NCBI RefSeq assembly: GCF_901709675.1
Contig: NC_051094.1
Location: 4,863,001 to 4,927,000, forward strand
DNA: 64,000 bases
Reading direction: 5' to 3'
Source: Syngnathus acus
Taxonomy: Eukaryota > Chordata > Actinopteri > Syngnathiformes > Syngnathidae
In this document: one piece after another, positions 48,714 through 62,578 of the stretch
How the letters are laid out: each line of letters starts with the position of its first letter
Position numbering within the stretch: the first letter of the stretch is position 1
Notes under the pieces: model-generated
Database searches by the model: none
The model's input: only the letters and a program-made list of their open reading frames with translations
What the model was told of the DNA's origin: nothing
Made by a program: the position numbers and the translations under genes

Positions 48714-51700
48714 AACCTTCACCTCGCTGAATGTAATACCAGGACTTAAGGCTTTAGGTTGGGGAGGGGAGTTTATCATTTCAAAATCGTTAGTAGAGGG
48801 GGGGGGGAGAAAAAATTGATCGGGAGTGTGCTAGAAGTTGGGAGTCTTTGTTATCTGGAAAATCCGAATAAATCCTCCGTCTTTACAGCTTAAAGCGCGT
48901 GCAGTAATTTGAAGTTCATTAATCCCCCCCCTCCTCCTTTCTTTTTTTCTCTTAAAGAAGAAATGGTAAAGTTGTCTCTTGGTACCCTGACTTGAAAAGG
49001 GAGTTGGGAGGCTGGTAGTGGTCTTTTTTTTTTTTTTCTTCCATCACGCCCCATTCTTTGCACTTGTGATTATTACAGGCTAGATAGTAGAAGCAAGAGT
49101 TAGCGACGCGCACACTTCTGGTCCGTCCTCGGTCCCGTGACCATGCTGTGCCTTCTCCCGCCAGGCGGCGCCGACCCGCAGCCGCCGCAGGAGCTCTACC
49201 CGCTCTACCTGGTGGTGGGCAGCCTGGCCATGCTGGCCTTAGTCGGCGTGGGCATGGTAGCTGCCCGCAAGCGCCGGCACGAGCACGGGCGCCTCTGGCT
49301 CCCCGAGGGTTTCAAGACCACCGAGCCCAGCAAGAAGAAGAGACGCGAACCCGTCGGGGAGGATTCTGTGGGATTAAAGTAAGTTACATTTTCATATTGG
49401 AATTCCTAAGAATGATTTTTATCAGGCAACAATATGGAAAGAGATGGGAAATATGTAGAAAAGCTTCTCATGTTGGTGTTTTGCTTTGAAAGTACGAGAG
49501 TTTGGGAATCTAATTATTGGTTCCTTTGCCCTAAATGAGGTGAACATTTTGAAGTCGGAATGGTTCCAAATATTCAAAAGATGTGGGAGGAAGAATCAAA
49601 TGTATCCAATAGCTCTTGTGAATTTTATAGTGGACATTTGTCATTTTGAAATGGTGATAATTGGTATTATTATTAATAATAACAATAATATGTGGAAGAA
49701 GCCTGAGGTGAAATATTCATGTATCAGGGTATTTTATTTCAAACTGTGTGGAATTTGGAGTTGGTAAGAATGACTGGAATATGGAAAATAGTTCCCAAGT
49801 CGGATGTATGTATGTAGGGAATTTTACTGTACAAATTGGCGATGTTGTTCAGATTTCAACGCGTGTTAACATTTTGAAGCTGGAATAGTGTGAATTGATC
49901 AAGAAATCATTTCGGATTTTTGCACGGCTAAGTCTAAGATGCTAAACATTTTGAAGTTGGTATGGTTTCGATTGGTCAATAAATGTGGAAGGAGTAAAAT
50001 GCCCCAAGAGTGAGGCAAATAAGACGCTCTGTTGAGTTGCGCTTTAATTGACAAGCAAGGGGTGGGCTGTGAATTTGAGCAATGCCAGTTGTTTTTACCA
50101 TTAATGGAGCACCACTTTGAAGATGTGGAGCAATTTCACCGCAATCTTCTCTCGTTGTCACAGGCCGCTGAAAAATACCTCGGATATTTCACTCATGGAC
50201 GACGGCCACGATTGGGGAGAAGATGAGACTTCGGATGCCAAACGCTTCAGGGTAAGAAATCAGCAAAAAATAAATGAAATAAAATGGTGTGTTGCCAGAG
50301 AAAACAAAACTACTCTGCTACAGCTTTGTGATTTTACGTCATAGTTCTGTCAAAATAATTTTTCAAATATGGTTTGACAGACTTTCTTTTCTTTTTTTTC
50401 CCCAGTATTTTTATCTGAAGTTTTTGTAGAAATATTTCACTCTTTTTGTATTTTGTCTAATCTTTTTGTTTTGTGATTTTTTTATATTTTGTATTATTGT
50501 CTTTTTTTTGACGCATTAGTGTATTTTTTTTGTCTAATATTTTCTATCACTGATTAATATTATTGTCACGTTAGTTTTGCATTTGCGTCCTTCCATTATT
50601 TTTTTTCCTCTTCAGCAGTTTGACGAGCTCGCCGTCCTGGACGCGGGCGAGCGCAAGGACAACCGGCAGTGGACCCAGCAGCACCTGGACGCAGCCGACC
50701 TGCGCGTCCCCTCCGTGGCGCCCACACCCCCACAGGGCGAGATTGACAGCGACTGCATGGACGTCAACGTGCGAGGACCAGGTGGGTGACAGTGTCTAAT
50801 TAAGAAGAGAAATTGCCATGTCGCACGTTATTTATTACATTTATAAATAAAGTCACACATTATTTATTCATATATATATATTCCTAAATAATGTACAATC
50901 ATATGATCATATATTTTTTTTTACCTTCCCTCAATTTTTATTTATTTTTATTTATATGTCTACAGTTTTCTGTCTTGCTTGATCAATAGGTATTTTTTTT
51001 TCCTCTGATGGTAATCTGCTTCAATTTGTGCAAAAATCCATATTAATGACATAATGCAAAAAAACATTAATATTTCAAAAATCCTTCATTTAGGACCAAA
51101 ACAAAACGTTTTTTCCTCCTTTCTGTCTCATCCAATCAGGTTATTTGTTTTACACATGTAGCGTTTAGGTTAATGTTTTTTTAAATCACTTTTAGCAATG
51201 TGAACAGTACATACGTGTCACATGTAATTACATGATCCTCAAATAGCTTGACGCTAGCATGTTGTGTGTGTCTTGTGCTTTCTGTCAAAGCAGAAAGCAC
51301 ATCACGTTGCCAGTGTGTGATTTGCGTTGGCGTGCACGCGGGAGTTGCTGCAGGCAAGGGATCTTCTTCAAAGCAGCCGGTGCCTGGGGGGTTAGGAAGA
51401 GTGGGGTGGTGTTGGGGGGGGCTGATTCCTGATCAGATTAATCATTGCAGTGACAAAGTAAAAGGTTATTAGTACAAGCGTGAGATCTATTTTTTTTAAA
51501 TAGAAGCATAACTTTCAACTGTACGTTCTAAAGTTTAACAAAAAAAATAGTTAGAAATATTGTAACATTCAATTTTTTCACAATGTTATTTGTAATTTTA
51601 ATCTTTCAACTTTTGAACTTTTTCTCATAACCTTTCAATGTGGGCTTAATTGTGTTATTAGAATATACAACGGACTCAGTGTTGACAACCAAATATTTTT

Positions 51701-54544
51701 CATCAAAGAAATGGTCCTCGCCTCTGGGCAAAATTTTGGTGTCAACCTATTCAACTTGGTCGCTCTACATGGCCAATCACCAGCTAGGACAAATCAAAGT
51801 AATGGGGTTAACAACTCGCCGGTGCACTTTTTTCGCCCCCGCCGTTGCCGATCGATGGGCTGGGATCGACCAAATCTCCGGGATCCGCGGCCCGACATTC
51901 CTTTTGAAGAAGAGGAAAGCCCGGCCTGAGTATCTGCGGCGAGCCGCCTCGCTCAGTCAGATATTGAGGTTCGCCTTTTTTCCGTAACCCCCCCGAGCTT
52001 TGCTTTTCTTCTGAAGAGCCGCCGAAGCCTCCATCGGAATCCGTTATTCAATTTGTTTGTTGCTTTGTTTTGATCGGCCGTTGCTTTGAAGCGTGCCCTG
52101 TTGTCTTCCTTACTCTGCTGAGTCTTAGTCTTCCCCCCCCCTTTTTTTTTTAAATAACCTCCTCTATTTGGCTGCTTAATCATAACCACGAATAGCAAAA
52201 ATCCATTCCACTCTGCATGCGAAAGTAGCCTAGCTACAACGTAACACACTTTTGCCTCCGCCCACATCAGATGGCTTCACACCGCTGATGATCGCATCCT
52301 GCAGCGGTGGCGGCCTGGAGACGGGCAACAGCGAGGAGGAGGAAGACGCCTCGGCCAACGTCATCAACGACTTCATCTACCAGGGCGCCAGCCTCCACAA
52401 CCAGACGGACCGCACCGGCGAGACGGCGCTGCACCTGGCCGCCCGCTACGCCCGCTCCGACGCCGCCAAGCGGCTGCTGGAGGCCAGCGCCGACGCTAAC
52501 ATCCAGGACAACATGGGCAGGACCCCGCTGCATGCCGCCGTGGCCGCCGACGCCCAGGGAGTCTTCCAGGTCTGTTCCTTTTGTCCCACTGGTGTAGCAC
52601 AGATCAGAGATTACCAAATATTTGAGGTCTCGGGGAGACATTTTCCCAAGGCCCCCATCATACTCGTAAACTTTGTGTACCCCTCAATGTCATAGAAATT
52701 CCAAAGTTATCTATTTTAAAAAAAAGTAGCGCTGTTATTTTGGGTGAAAACTATCCTTCGTTCGAATGGAAGGAAAACCCTCCTATTCGCTGTTTTGTTT
52801 TTCCTCAAGCCACAGCTGTCTACTATATTAAAACGGCATTGCTTTGGCGCCACCTTGTGTACAGATTCTCATAAGAAACCGCGCCACCGACTTGGACGCC
52901 CGTATGCACGACGGCACCACCCCCCTCATCTTGGCCGCCAGGCTGGCAGTGGAGGGCATGGTGGACGAGCTCATCAACTGCCACGCTGATGTCAACGCCA
53001 TTGATGATTTTGGTAAAAACAACAACAAAACTGGAATCAAGTTTTGGATTATGACATTGCGTTTGTCCTCTCAGGCAAGTCAGCGTTACATTGGGCCGCC
53101 GCTGTGAATAACGTGGCGGCTGCTGTCGTGCTGCTCAAGAGTGGCGCCAACAAGGACATGCAGAACAATAAGGTACCAAAACAGCATTTACATCTATGTA
53201 AAATGATAAAAATATGAATCTGTATACACTATATCTATAGAATCTAAAGTTAGATGACACTGCAAATATAAGAATATTCGATTAAAAACACAAATATATA
53301 CACAATTACCGTATTTGTCTTTGAATCCTTTGATCCGTACCGTCAAGAACCGTTTAAGCATCGCTTCCTGTCTCTCGTTGGGTTCACCTCAGGAGGAGAC
53401 GCCGTTGTTTTTAGCAGCCCGGGAGGGAAGCTACGAGACGGCTAAAGTCCTGCTGGACCACTTTGCCAACCGGGAGATAACGGACCACATGGACCGACTT
53501 CCCCGAGACATCGCCCAGGAGCGAATGCATCACGACATCGTCCGTCTGATGGACGAGTACAATCTGGTGCGGAGTCCCCCCATGCACGCGGGTGCCCTGG
53601 GTAACGCCCTGTCGCCCCCGCTCTGCTCCCCCAACGGCTACCTGGGCGGCATGAAACAGCCCCCGCCTCAGGGCCCGGCGGGCGGCAAGAAGGCTCGCAA
53701 ACCCGGCGCCAAGGTCTGCAAGGACGCCAAAGACATGAAAGTGAAGAAGAAGAACTCGCAGGATGGGAAGCCGCCCGGCAGCTTGCTGGACAGCTCGGCC
53801 GTGCTCTCCCCGGTGGATTCGCTGGAGTCGCCTCGCGGCTACGGCTCGGACGCCGCGTCCCCGCCCGTTATGACGGCCGCGGCGCTGAGCCACCTCCAAA
53901 CCATGTCGGACCCGCACATGGGCGTCGGCCACATGGTCATGCCCAGCAAGCAGGAGCTGGCGCGGATGCAATTCGACCCGCTCCCCCCACGCCTCACGCA
54001 CATGCCCGTGTCTGGATCCACTGGCCAGTGCGACTGGATGTCCAGGATGCAGTTCAGCGCCATGAGGAACGGTGCTCAGCACGGGATGATGACTGGCCCC
54101 CACAGCGGGCACCCTCAAATGATGGCCTACGCGAGCATTCCTGGCAACCGCCTCAATCCAATCATGCAGCAGATGCAGAACCTCCAGCAACTCCAGAACC
54201 AGAACTTCATCAACGCCGATCTGAGCCCCCCGGAGCTCCAGCAGGGTCCCGTGCCCATCCGCACTATCCTGCCCCAGGAGGCCCAGATAATGCCGGCCGC
54301 ACTGGGCGCCCAGTTCCTCACACCGCCCTCTCAGCACAGCTACTCGGGCCCCGTGGACGGCAACACACCCAGCCATCAGGTCCAGGTGCCGGACCACCCC
54401 TTTCTGACGCCTTCGCCGGGCTCGCCCGACCAGTGGTCCAGCTCCTCGCCGCACTCCAACATGTCGGACTGGTCAGAGGGAATTTCCAGTCCACCCACTA
54501 GCATGCCGGCCCAGATGGGACACCTGGCAGAGCAGTTCAAGTGA
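27182..54544 (+). CDS. notch1: Neurogenic locus notch homolog protein 1
   Basis: Complete gene, 34 coding exons, 7227 nt, 2408 aa (human 2555). Exons: 27182-27239, 28359-28440, 35013-35173, 35656-35994, 36900-37022, 37103-37336, 37501-37656, 37794-37979, 38099-38212, 40381-40494, 40568-40801, 40874-40984, 41773-41965, 42042-42187, 42607-42720, 43550-43669, 43798-43950, 44058-44286, 44399-44600, 44711-44864, 45049-45233, 45710-45842, 46161-46418, 46493-46605, 46786-47363, 47433-47855, 48031-48179, 49165-49378, 50164-50251, 50616-50781, 52271-52569, 52865-53012, 53075-53172, 53393-54544. Notch1 is the receptor for Delta/Jagged; ligand-induced cleavage frees an intracellular domain that joins RBPJ and Mastermind. 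The order is signal peptide, EGF array, three LNRs, heterodimerization domain, membrane segment, RAM, ankyrin repeats, transactivation region, PEST. Identity as Notch1 rests on whole-length similarity and the exon lengths; whether it is the a or b teleost paralog is not decided. Oddities: EGF2 stub, GC donor after exon 18, short C-terminal region. Confidence 0.97.
28757..28847. repeat. (CT)n microsatellite in notch1 intron 2
   Basis: About 45 CT units, near perfect. Confidence 0.97.
29040..29264. mobile_element. MITE copy A (long-TIR family), notch1 intron 2
   Basis: Contains ACGGTATTCTGATTATT on the left and the inverted equivalent AATCAGAGAAACGGG...ACTAGTGAGG...CATAGAACATAGTATTGCAAAGAAAAG on the right, ending CCCTTTAA. 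The centre GCAAGTGGCAAAATGGCCGCC is shared with copy B at 36057-36343. Confidence 0.65.
36057..36343. mobile_element. MITE copy B (complete, long TIRs), notch1 intron 4
   Basis: Left end TTAAAGAGGAAGTCAACCC...ACATTTTCTTTGTAATATATG and right end TATTATTGTAAAGAAAATG...GGGTTGACATTCTCTTTAAA are imperfect inverted repeats of about 50 bp. The interior has no coding potential, so it is a non-autonomous element. Flanking TTAA/TTTAAA may be the target-site duplication. Confidence 0.72.
39286..39374. mobile_element. MITE copy C (single arm), notch1 intron 9
   Basis: AATCAGAATACAG...TTTTAGACTAGTGGGGAGCACATAGAAAATAC...GTAAAGAAAGTGTTTGACTTGAATTCTATTTAAA matches the right arm of copies A and B; the other arm is missing. 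Confidence 0.6.
39936..40248. mobile_element. hAT-like MITE, notch1 intron 9
   Basis: Begins CAGGGGTGTCAAAC and ends GTTTGACACCCGTG, a 14-bp terminal inverted repeat with one mismatch. Flanks ATATAAAT (39928-39935) and ACATAAAT (40249-40256) are an 8-bp target duplication with one change, the hAT hallmark. Inside are GCGGGCCGCATTG and GCGGGCCACAT near the two ends, typical of abundant fish hAT MITEs. No transposase frame. Confidence 0.82.
40985..41772. other. notch1 intron 12, with repeat fragment at 41025-41108
   Basis: AGCACGTCTGCCTCACAGTTGGAAGATTCCGGGTTC followed soon by GAATGGATGGAT is an internally deleted copy of the same teleost repeat seen at 15723-15838, in the opposite orientation. 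No gene is seen in the remaining 650 bp. Confidence 0.55.
42721..43549. other. notch1 intron 15
   Basis: 829 bp with no recognisable gene or repeat beyond short A and T runs. Confidence 0.5.
47101..48179 (+). other. notch1: notch1 negative regulatory region (LNR + HD, exons 25-27)
   Basis: Three LNR modules with their cysteines and acidic calcium ligands are seen ([27 protein letters not shown]). The heterodimerization domain follows from [20 protein letters not shown] to VPYTIEAV. The ADAM (S2) site IEA-V is conserved. The furin (S1) region reads [13 protein letters not shown] and lacks Arg at P4. This domain keeps the receptor off until force from ligand unfolds it. Confidence 0.9.
48180..49164. 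other. notch1 intron 27 with (CTG)15
   Basis: 985 bp, no gene. A pure CTG trinucleotide run lies at 48668-48713, followed by poly-purine and poly-T tracts. Confidence 0.6.
48668..48713. repeat. (CTG)15 trinucleotide repeat
   Basis: Fifteen perfect units inside notch1 intron 27, non-coding in this gene model. Confidence 0.97.
49165..49378 (+). other. notch1: notch1 transmembrane and RAM exon 28
   Basis: Membrane segment [21 protein letters not shown] followed by the stop-transfer ARKRRHEHG, then the RBPJ-binding motif LWLPEGF and the nuclear localization cluster KKKRREP. By alignment the gamma-secretase S3 bond falls at VGVG-MVAA, with Met where mammalian Notch1 has Val. Confidence 0.88.
50782..52270. 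other. notch1 intron 30 (1.5 kb)
   Basis: AT-rich 5' half; the 3' half (51680-52130) is more balanced in composition. No gene or clear element recognised. Confidence 0.5.
52271..53560 (+). other. notch1: notch1 ankyrin repeats (exons 31-34)
   Basis: [78 protein letters not shown] and [15 protein letters not shown] mark successive repeats. They are near identical to vertebrate Notch1 and form the surface that binds RBPJ and Mastermind. Confidence 0.93.
53580..54544 (+). other. notch1: notch1 transactivation region and PEST domain
   Basis: About 320 residues after the ankyrin repeats, roughly 100 fewer than in human Notch1; the long Gln/Pro tract is reduced to [14 protein letters not shown]. 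The end retains [32 protein letters not shown] and [13 protein letters not shown], the phosphorylation and turnover elements. The FBXW7 degron has Gly where mammals have Glu (TPSPG). Confidence 0.88.
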
Positions 54545-55960
54545 AAAAGGGACCCATCGCTCTGTATTTTATTGCATCTTTTTACCTTCATTTAACCATG
54601 TCTCGTTTGCTCGAATGTTCTGGTATATTTTTGTAAAAAAAAGAAAGAAAAAAAAGATGAAAAGGGCGACTCAGAATATTTTATATGCTTTTATACCACT
54701 CTTTCCCAGCATTTTATTGAGCCAATACATTACATCCATAATGTCTGCGATATTGGGATTTACGGTTTATTGGCTTCACATGGCCATTACAGAGTTCATC
54801 AATAAATCAAATAAAATCAACACATTCTTGCTTTTTGCACCATATATTTTATTCTTTGATTATACTTCATCCTTGTTGAACTCCTTGTTGGAGAACAGCA
54901 AGTTGTGCGAAAAATTTATCGATGGTCAAATTTAGGTCATGTTTCTCTGTGCATTTTACGTTCACCCTGCAAGCCCAATATCACAAACTTTTTGGAAGAG
55001 GGGTGTTAGGGTTTGCAGAATATCTTCATTGTATGATTATGTTGGAATGTAACCTGTAATACGACTAACTTGTCTCCAGTGTGGTTCTTGCAAAATAAGT
55101 TAGAGTGAGCACGACCCTAACAAGGAGTGTTTTTCTTTAGAAAAAATATTTGTACTAAATAAATCAGGTCAAATTTGGACGCTTGGAATTGCCTTCTTTT
55201 TTTTTTTTTACTAACCGAAACATGGCTTTCATCCACTGTCTTTTTTTTCATTTTTATTTATTAATGTCTTTATTTAAAAACATTGCCTGCCTGTAGATTT
55301 TGCTGTTAAATCCTGTTTACTCTTCTGTTCTGTTCTTTTACTTTTTCCATACATACACTGGCTATTTATTTGTTTCCTTTTGGCTCAATTTTATTTGTTG
55401 TGTAGCTAATCTTTGTTTCTAAAGAAAATTGCATTCAAGGGGCATTCCACGGAGAACTTCCAGTGTTACGGGCGTGTTTGTGGGGGTTTTTTTTGTACAA
55501 AGTAAACGTATGACTGAACAAAAGGAAATACGAATATGTACAGTTTAAAGCCCATCTTGGAGATTGGCTGTGTTAAACCAGGCTTTATATTAAGTCCTGT
55601 GTCGTTTGTCAAACTGGCCCGTTTGGGCACTGAGTCTTGTCAAGCAGGAGGGAGTCAAGGAAAGAAAACACACCTTCCTCCAATTAGTTTGAGCCTATGG
55701 CTGTGTTCCCCATGTTGTAAATAGTTCATGAATTTCCCCTGTAAGCAGGATTTTGTTGAAGAAATCTGATGTCTTAAAGCATAAAATAAATTTGTGTATG
55801 TTTTCAAATGTTTTTGCTAAATAAAAAGGGTGACTGTACATCAATATGTTTTACATGCACCCTGAAATGAGATATTGTTTTGTAAAAAGATATGACTGGC
55901 ATAGAAATTCAGTGTGAAAAAAATGTTTCTCGGCCTAATAAACGACACCTCTTGGTTTTA
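54545..55960 (+). other. notch1 3' UTR
   Basis: AT-rich, no open gene. Several AATAAA signals occur (about 54802, 55158, 55783, 55820, 55937-55942). The last, CTAATAAACG, is the probable distal end, giving a 3' UTR near 1.4 kb. Earlier signals allow alternative polyadenylation. Confidence 0.6.
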
Positions 55961-56927
55961 AAATTGTCCTGCATTTTTTGTTGCGCAAGTGATAGAAAGT
56001 ACTGGTAATACAGTAATAACGTTCTGATTACAGTTAATATTTACAGTACATTCAGTTAATTGTTATTAAAAAAAATCAAAACAAACTATGAATATTAAAC
56101 AATTAAATAAATAAAAAACTAAGAAGTGTGCCAACTGAGCATAACTTCTGGTACCATGTGACCATGCACTCGCAACGTTCCGTTCAGCTTGTGTTTTATG
56201 ACGAATATCTCTTCCTGGTGGAGGAAACATGTCATTACGTCAGTCCCTTGCGCCAACCTTTCATTGGAGCAGCAAAGCCATAAAAAAACCTTTCGCAAAT
56301 TCGCATTATTCATTTATGAACATTTAACCACACGATTCGCACTTAAGTCTGTAATGAGTAAGGAGTACACGTGTTTTACATTGTTATTCATTTAGTGGAC
56401 TGAATAACTGATGACTAACTGATGAATAACTGATGGCTGATGACTTAAATAATCATACAATTATTGTAATTATATTATAGAAATATGTATCTTACTTTAC
56501 GTTTTCAGAAAACATTTTAAAGGTTTTTTTCACTGGACAACAAATCCCATGATGCACCGCCGCCACCACTGTCCAGTTCAAAGTTGAAACGTGACAGTAA
56601 AAATAGGCTTTCCCCGCTGTCAGCGGAGCTTGCCGTTAGCGCTTTGTAACGTGAAAGCTGGAGGGGGGTCGCGGAAATAAGCCACTAGTTTTGGCCGGGC
56701 CACGGAGCAAGCTCGCCGGCCTCCGAGTACCCAAAAATGTCCCTTTACCGAAAGATTTAGCCGTTAGCCGCCGCGAGCTTTGACACAACCGACTGTGAGC
56801 TTTGCTAGACAGCTAGCCGGAGGAGGCGGTGGATGGTGGTGGAGGGGGGCGCCTCATGTAAAACAACTGCTGCTAAGCTAAAATAATTTTTTAGCCGAAA
56901 AAAACAAAAACCAAAACCGGGGCCGCC
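55961..56927. other. notch1-ubac1 intergenic region and ubac1 promoter
   Basis: AT-rich up to about 56520, then a GC-rich ubac1 5' region. CAACAAATCCCATGATGCA at 56539-56557 resembles the ZNF143-type ACTACAATTCCCAGCATGC motif found in many housekeeping promoters. The start codon has a strong context, GCCGCCATGT. Confidence 0.5.
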
Positions 56928-60131
<3,204 letters not shown>

Positions 60132-62498
60132 GGGCGAGAACCCCACCCCTACGTGTGAATGTGGCCGCTGCGTGTGTAATTAAAGTTGTACCTTTACAGT
60201 AAATATTTATAACAGTAAAGTATATGAAAAAAAATATTATTACAGCGACGATACAAAGTTCTATTTACGAGCTTGTTTTTACATTTTAACTAGAGCAATT
60301 TCTAGTTATTTTGCAATATCATTGTTGCCACCAACAAACACACAAACGTGCATGACCAACGTTTACGCCTCACCTTCGGCATTGTGTATTGTTACGTGTG
60401 TTTTTCTTTTTTATTTGTTCATTTGTATTCTCTCTTTTAACCCTCCTGTTATATTCACAAAGGAGTATTAGGGCCACAATGAAAAGAAAGATCAAATTTC
60501 ATCTTTGAGATTAACAGTAACATTTTTAACCTTGTTCTCACTGGTTTTTAAGTGCAAGACAAAACAATTACATGCAGTTTGACAATTGAACACACTTGCC
60601 TTTGTTGACTACTTCCATGGCAAACAAAAGTAATCATGAGACACAACACATCCTGTTTATACAGAAACAAAAAATATTGATCGACTGGATCATCCATGGA
60701 ATTACTTTTTTTCCCCAAGTCTTGAAAGGGGGGGGAACAAATATTTAAACATTTGTATATTTTAGGAGATGAGCACACAGTCTAAAATTGAATCTGCTCT
60801 GCACACTTAAATGTTCTTTCACTTCAATTGAACGCTTTGTTTAATGACAGGAGGGTTAAAGGCACACGAACGAGCTGGCCTAGAATGCACAGTACGTTCC
60901 GCCTTGTCCGGAGCAAGCCATGGCTAACCTGTAAAGAACAAAAAGTCCCTTTTGTTTGGAGGACGTGGGACAAACATGGATATTATGAAAAAAGGGGGGT
61001 GAAGAACGATTGGCCTTCTTAACTTGTGAATGCGCTTGTCCAACTACTGCTACGTTTGAGTTTCCCATTCTTGTGCAAAGCCCAGCAGAAGAGCAACATT
61101 CCCAACAAGCTGTTATATAACACTTATGGATTTCCATTTTCCAAGAACGTCCACGTCTTTGCCTCTCTGTGACTCCTCCTCCAGTCCCTGCCCCTGCTGA
61201 TGACAGAAAAAACCAGTGGCGTCTGAATTTTAAAACGTGAACTGCCGTGGTTAGAGAACAAGTTATGCAAAACGTACTAAAGCGTTGAACTGTTGGATGT
61301 TTTCATTCAAAAGTTTACAAATTAAGTTGACCTGTAAAGGTGAAATTGCTCATTTCAGATTTATCCTGAGTTGTCGCCACAAAGTCCAATATTAAGACAT
61401 TTGTAAGGAGTGCGTTTGTGTGTGTAGGACAATGTCGACGGTTACTCTTCTTATTTATATGAAAAGAAAATTATTTATAACAAGCCCGTCTTTGAATGTG
61501 AAGAAAAATGAAAATGGTTTGAATCGTCGCGTCTATCATTAACACTTTGTTAATTCAAACACGACCTGTGGTGATTTGTTTTTATTTCAGCGGTTACGCG
61601 TCAATGCGTCGTGGAAAACTATAAGCTTTGTTTACGAAATTAATATACCAAAACGTAGTTTTACGGTGACTTTTTTTTTTTTTTGCATTGGATGAGTGCT
61701 CGGAAAACGTTTTCATTTATTTTTTTTTCTTTTGACTCAAGGTTGCTTAATCTTGTGACGATCGCCTCAACTACGCCCAAAGACATCTCCACCAACTACT
61801 GACATCAACCACAAGATATTTTCTTGTTACACTTTGATGCCAGATGTTTCTGGACATTAAATAGCGCGCCCTTGATCGAAAAGCACATAAAATTAGATAC
61901 ATTTAGACAAGGACGTATTTTTTTTTAGTCTGAAATATACTGATATATATTTCAGTCACACTTTATTGGGACTTTAATCTTTTTAAGAATTATTTAATTT
62001 TTGTATATTTAGAAAAAAACTGGTAAAAATATAAGGACTACACAAAAGTACAATTGTAGACTGAAGTGTACTTGCTTTTGTCCTCAAGTGCATTTCACAG
62101 TCTGTCAGTTCTATTATACAGTATTTTATACATTTTTCCACCTCTGGCTACAATTTTCACATTTCCAACAAGCGTTGCATACGTTGCAAAGACAACAAAT
62201 AAAGCACATAAGGCATAGAAGGGAAATTACAATACGTTTCAAAGACCACCAAGCACATAGCGCAAAAAAGTGAAATTATGTCATCAGCCGATCCGAAGCA
62301 GCGGGGGAGGGGCCAGTCAGCCTCCCACGTCATGATGACGCAACACAATGGGCGGGATCGTATAGAAAGCACCTCTGCGGCTCTTCCTGCCGCCACAGAC
62401 GGCGACGTTCTGTCAGCCCTAGGAGCTTCCCTCGCTCTTCCGCCTTCCTCGTCGTTCGGCCAGTTTGCCCTCTAACAACTTTAGCCATCTCCATCACC
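60132..62498. other. ubac1 3' UTR and intergenic region
   Basis: No further gene seen. ATTAAA at 60179-60184 is a possible early poly(A) signal. A TTAA-flanked MITE lies at 60441-60855. The last 220 bp are GC-richer and include ACGTCATGATGACGCAA (CRE/AP-1-like, about 62327) and ACAATGGGCGGG (GC box, about 62345), the probable promoter of the gene at 62499. Confidence 0.5.
60441..60855. mobile_element. piggyBac-like MITE downstream of ubac1
   Basis: Starts CCCTCCTGTTAT and ends ATGACAGGAGGG, a 12-bp terminal inverted repeat with one mismatch. TTAA occurs immediately on both sides (60437-60440, 60856-60859), the piggyBac target duplication. 415 bp, no transposase frame. Confidence 0.78.
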
Positions 62499-62578
62499 AT
62501 GGCAGCGGTCAGGACTCTCAGGAAACTGTGCCAGCACTCTCGCCATCAGCTGTGTCTCCTCCACACGTCCGCCTCGAG
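62499..62578 (+). CDS. First coding exon of a gene with a mitochondrial presequence (partial)
   Basis: ATG at 62499 in a good context (CACCATGG) opens MAAVRTLRKLCQHSRHQLCL and ends at a GT donor (CTCGAG-gtgagc) after 80 nt. The peptide is rich in Arg and Leu, lacks acidic residues and ends HTSAS, typical of a mitochondrial import signal. The rest of the gene lies beyond the window, so the product cannot be named. A nearby GC box and CRE-like sites support a housekeeping promoter. Confidence 0.6.

Noticed and set aside
53411-54454. 347-residue minus-strand frame opposite the last notch1 exon
   Set aside because: Antisense shadow of a GC-rich coding exon; no motifs.
54545-55960. microRNA target sites in the notch1 3' UTR
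   Set aside because: Only a single seven-base match (TGTTTAC, miR-30 type) was noticed, which is expected by chance.
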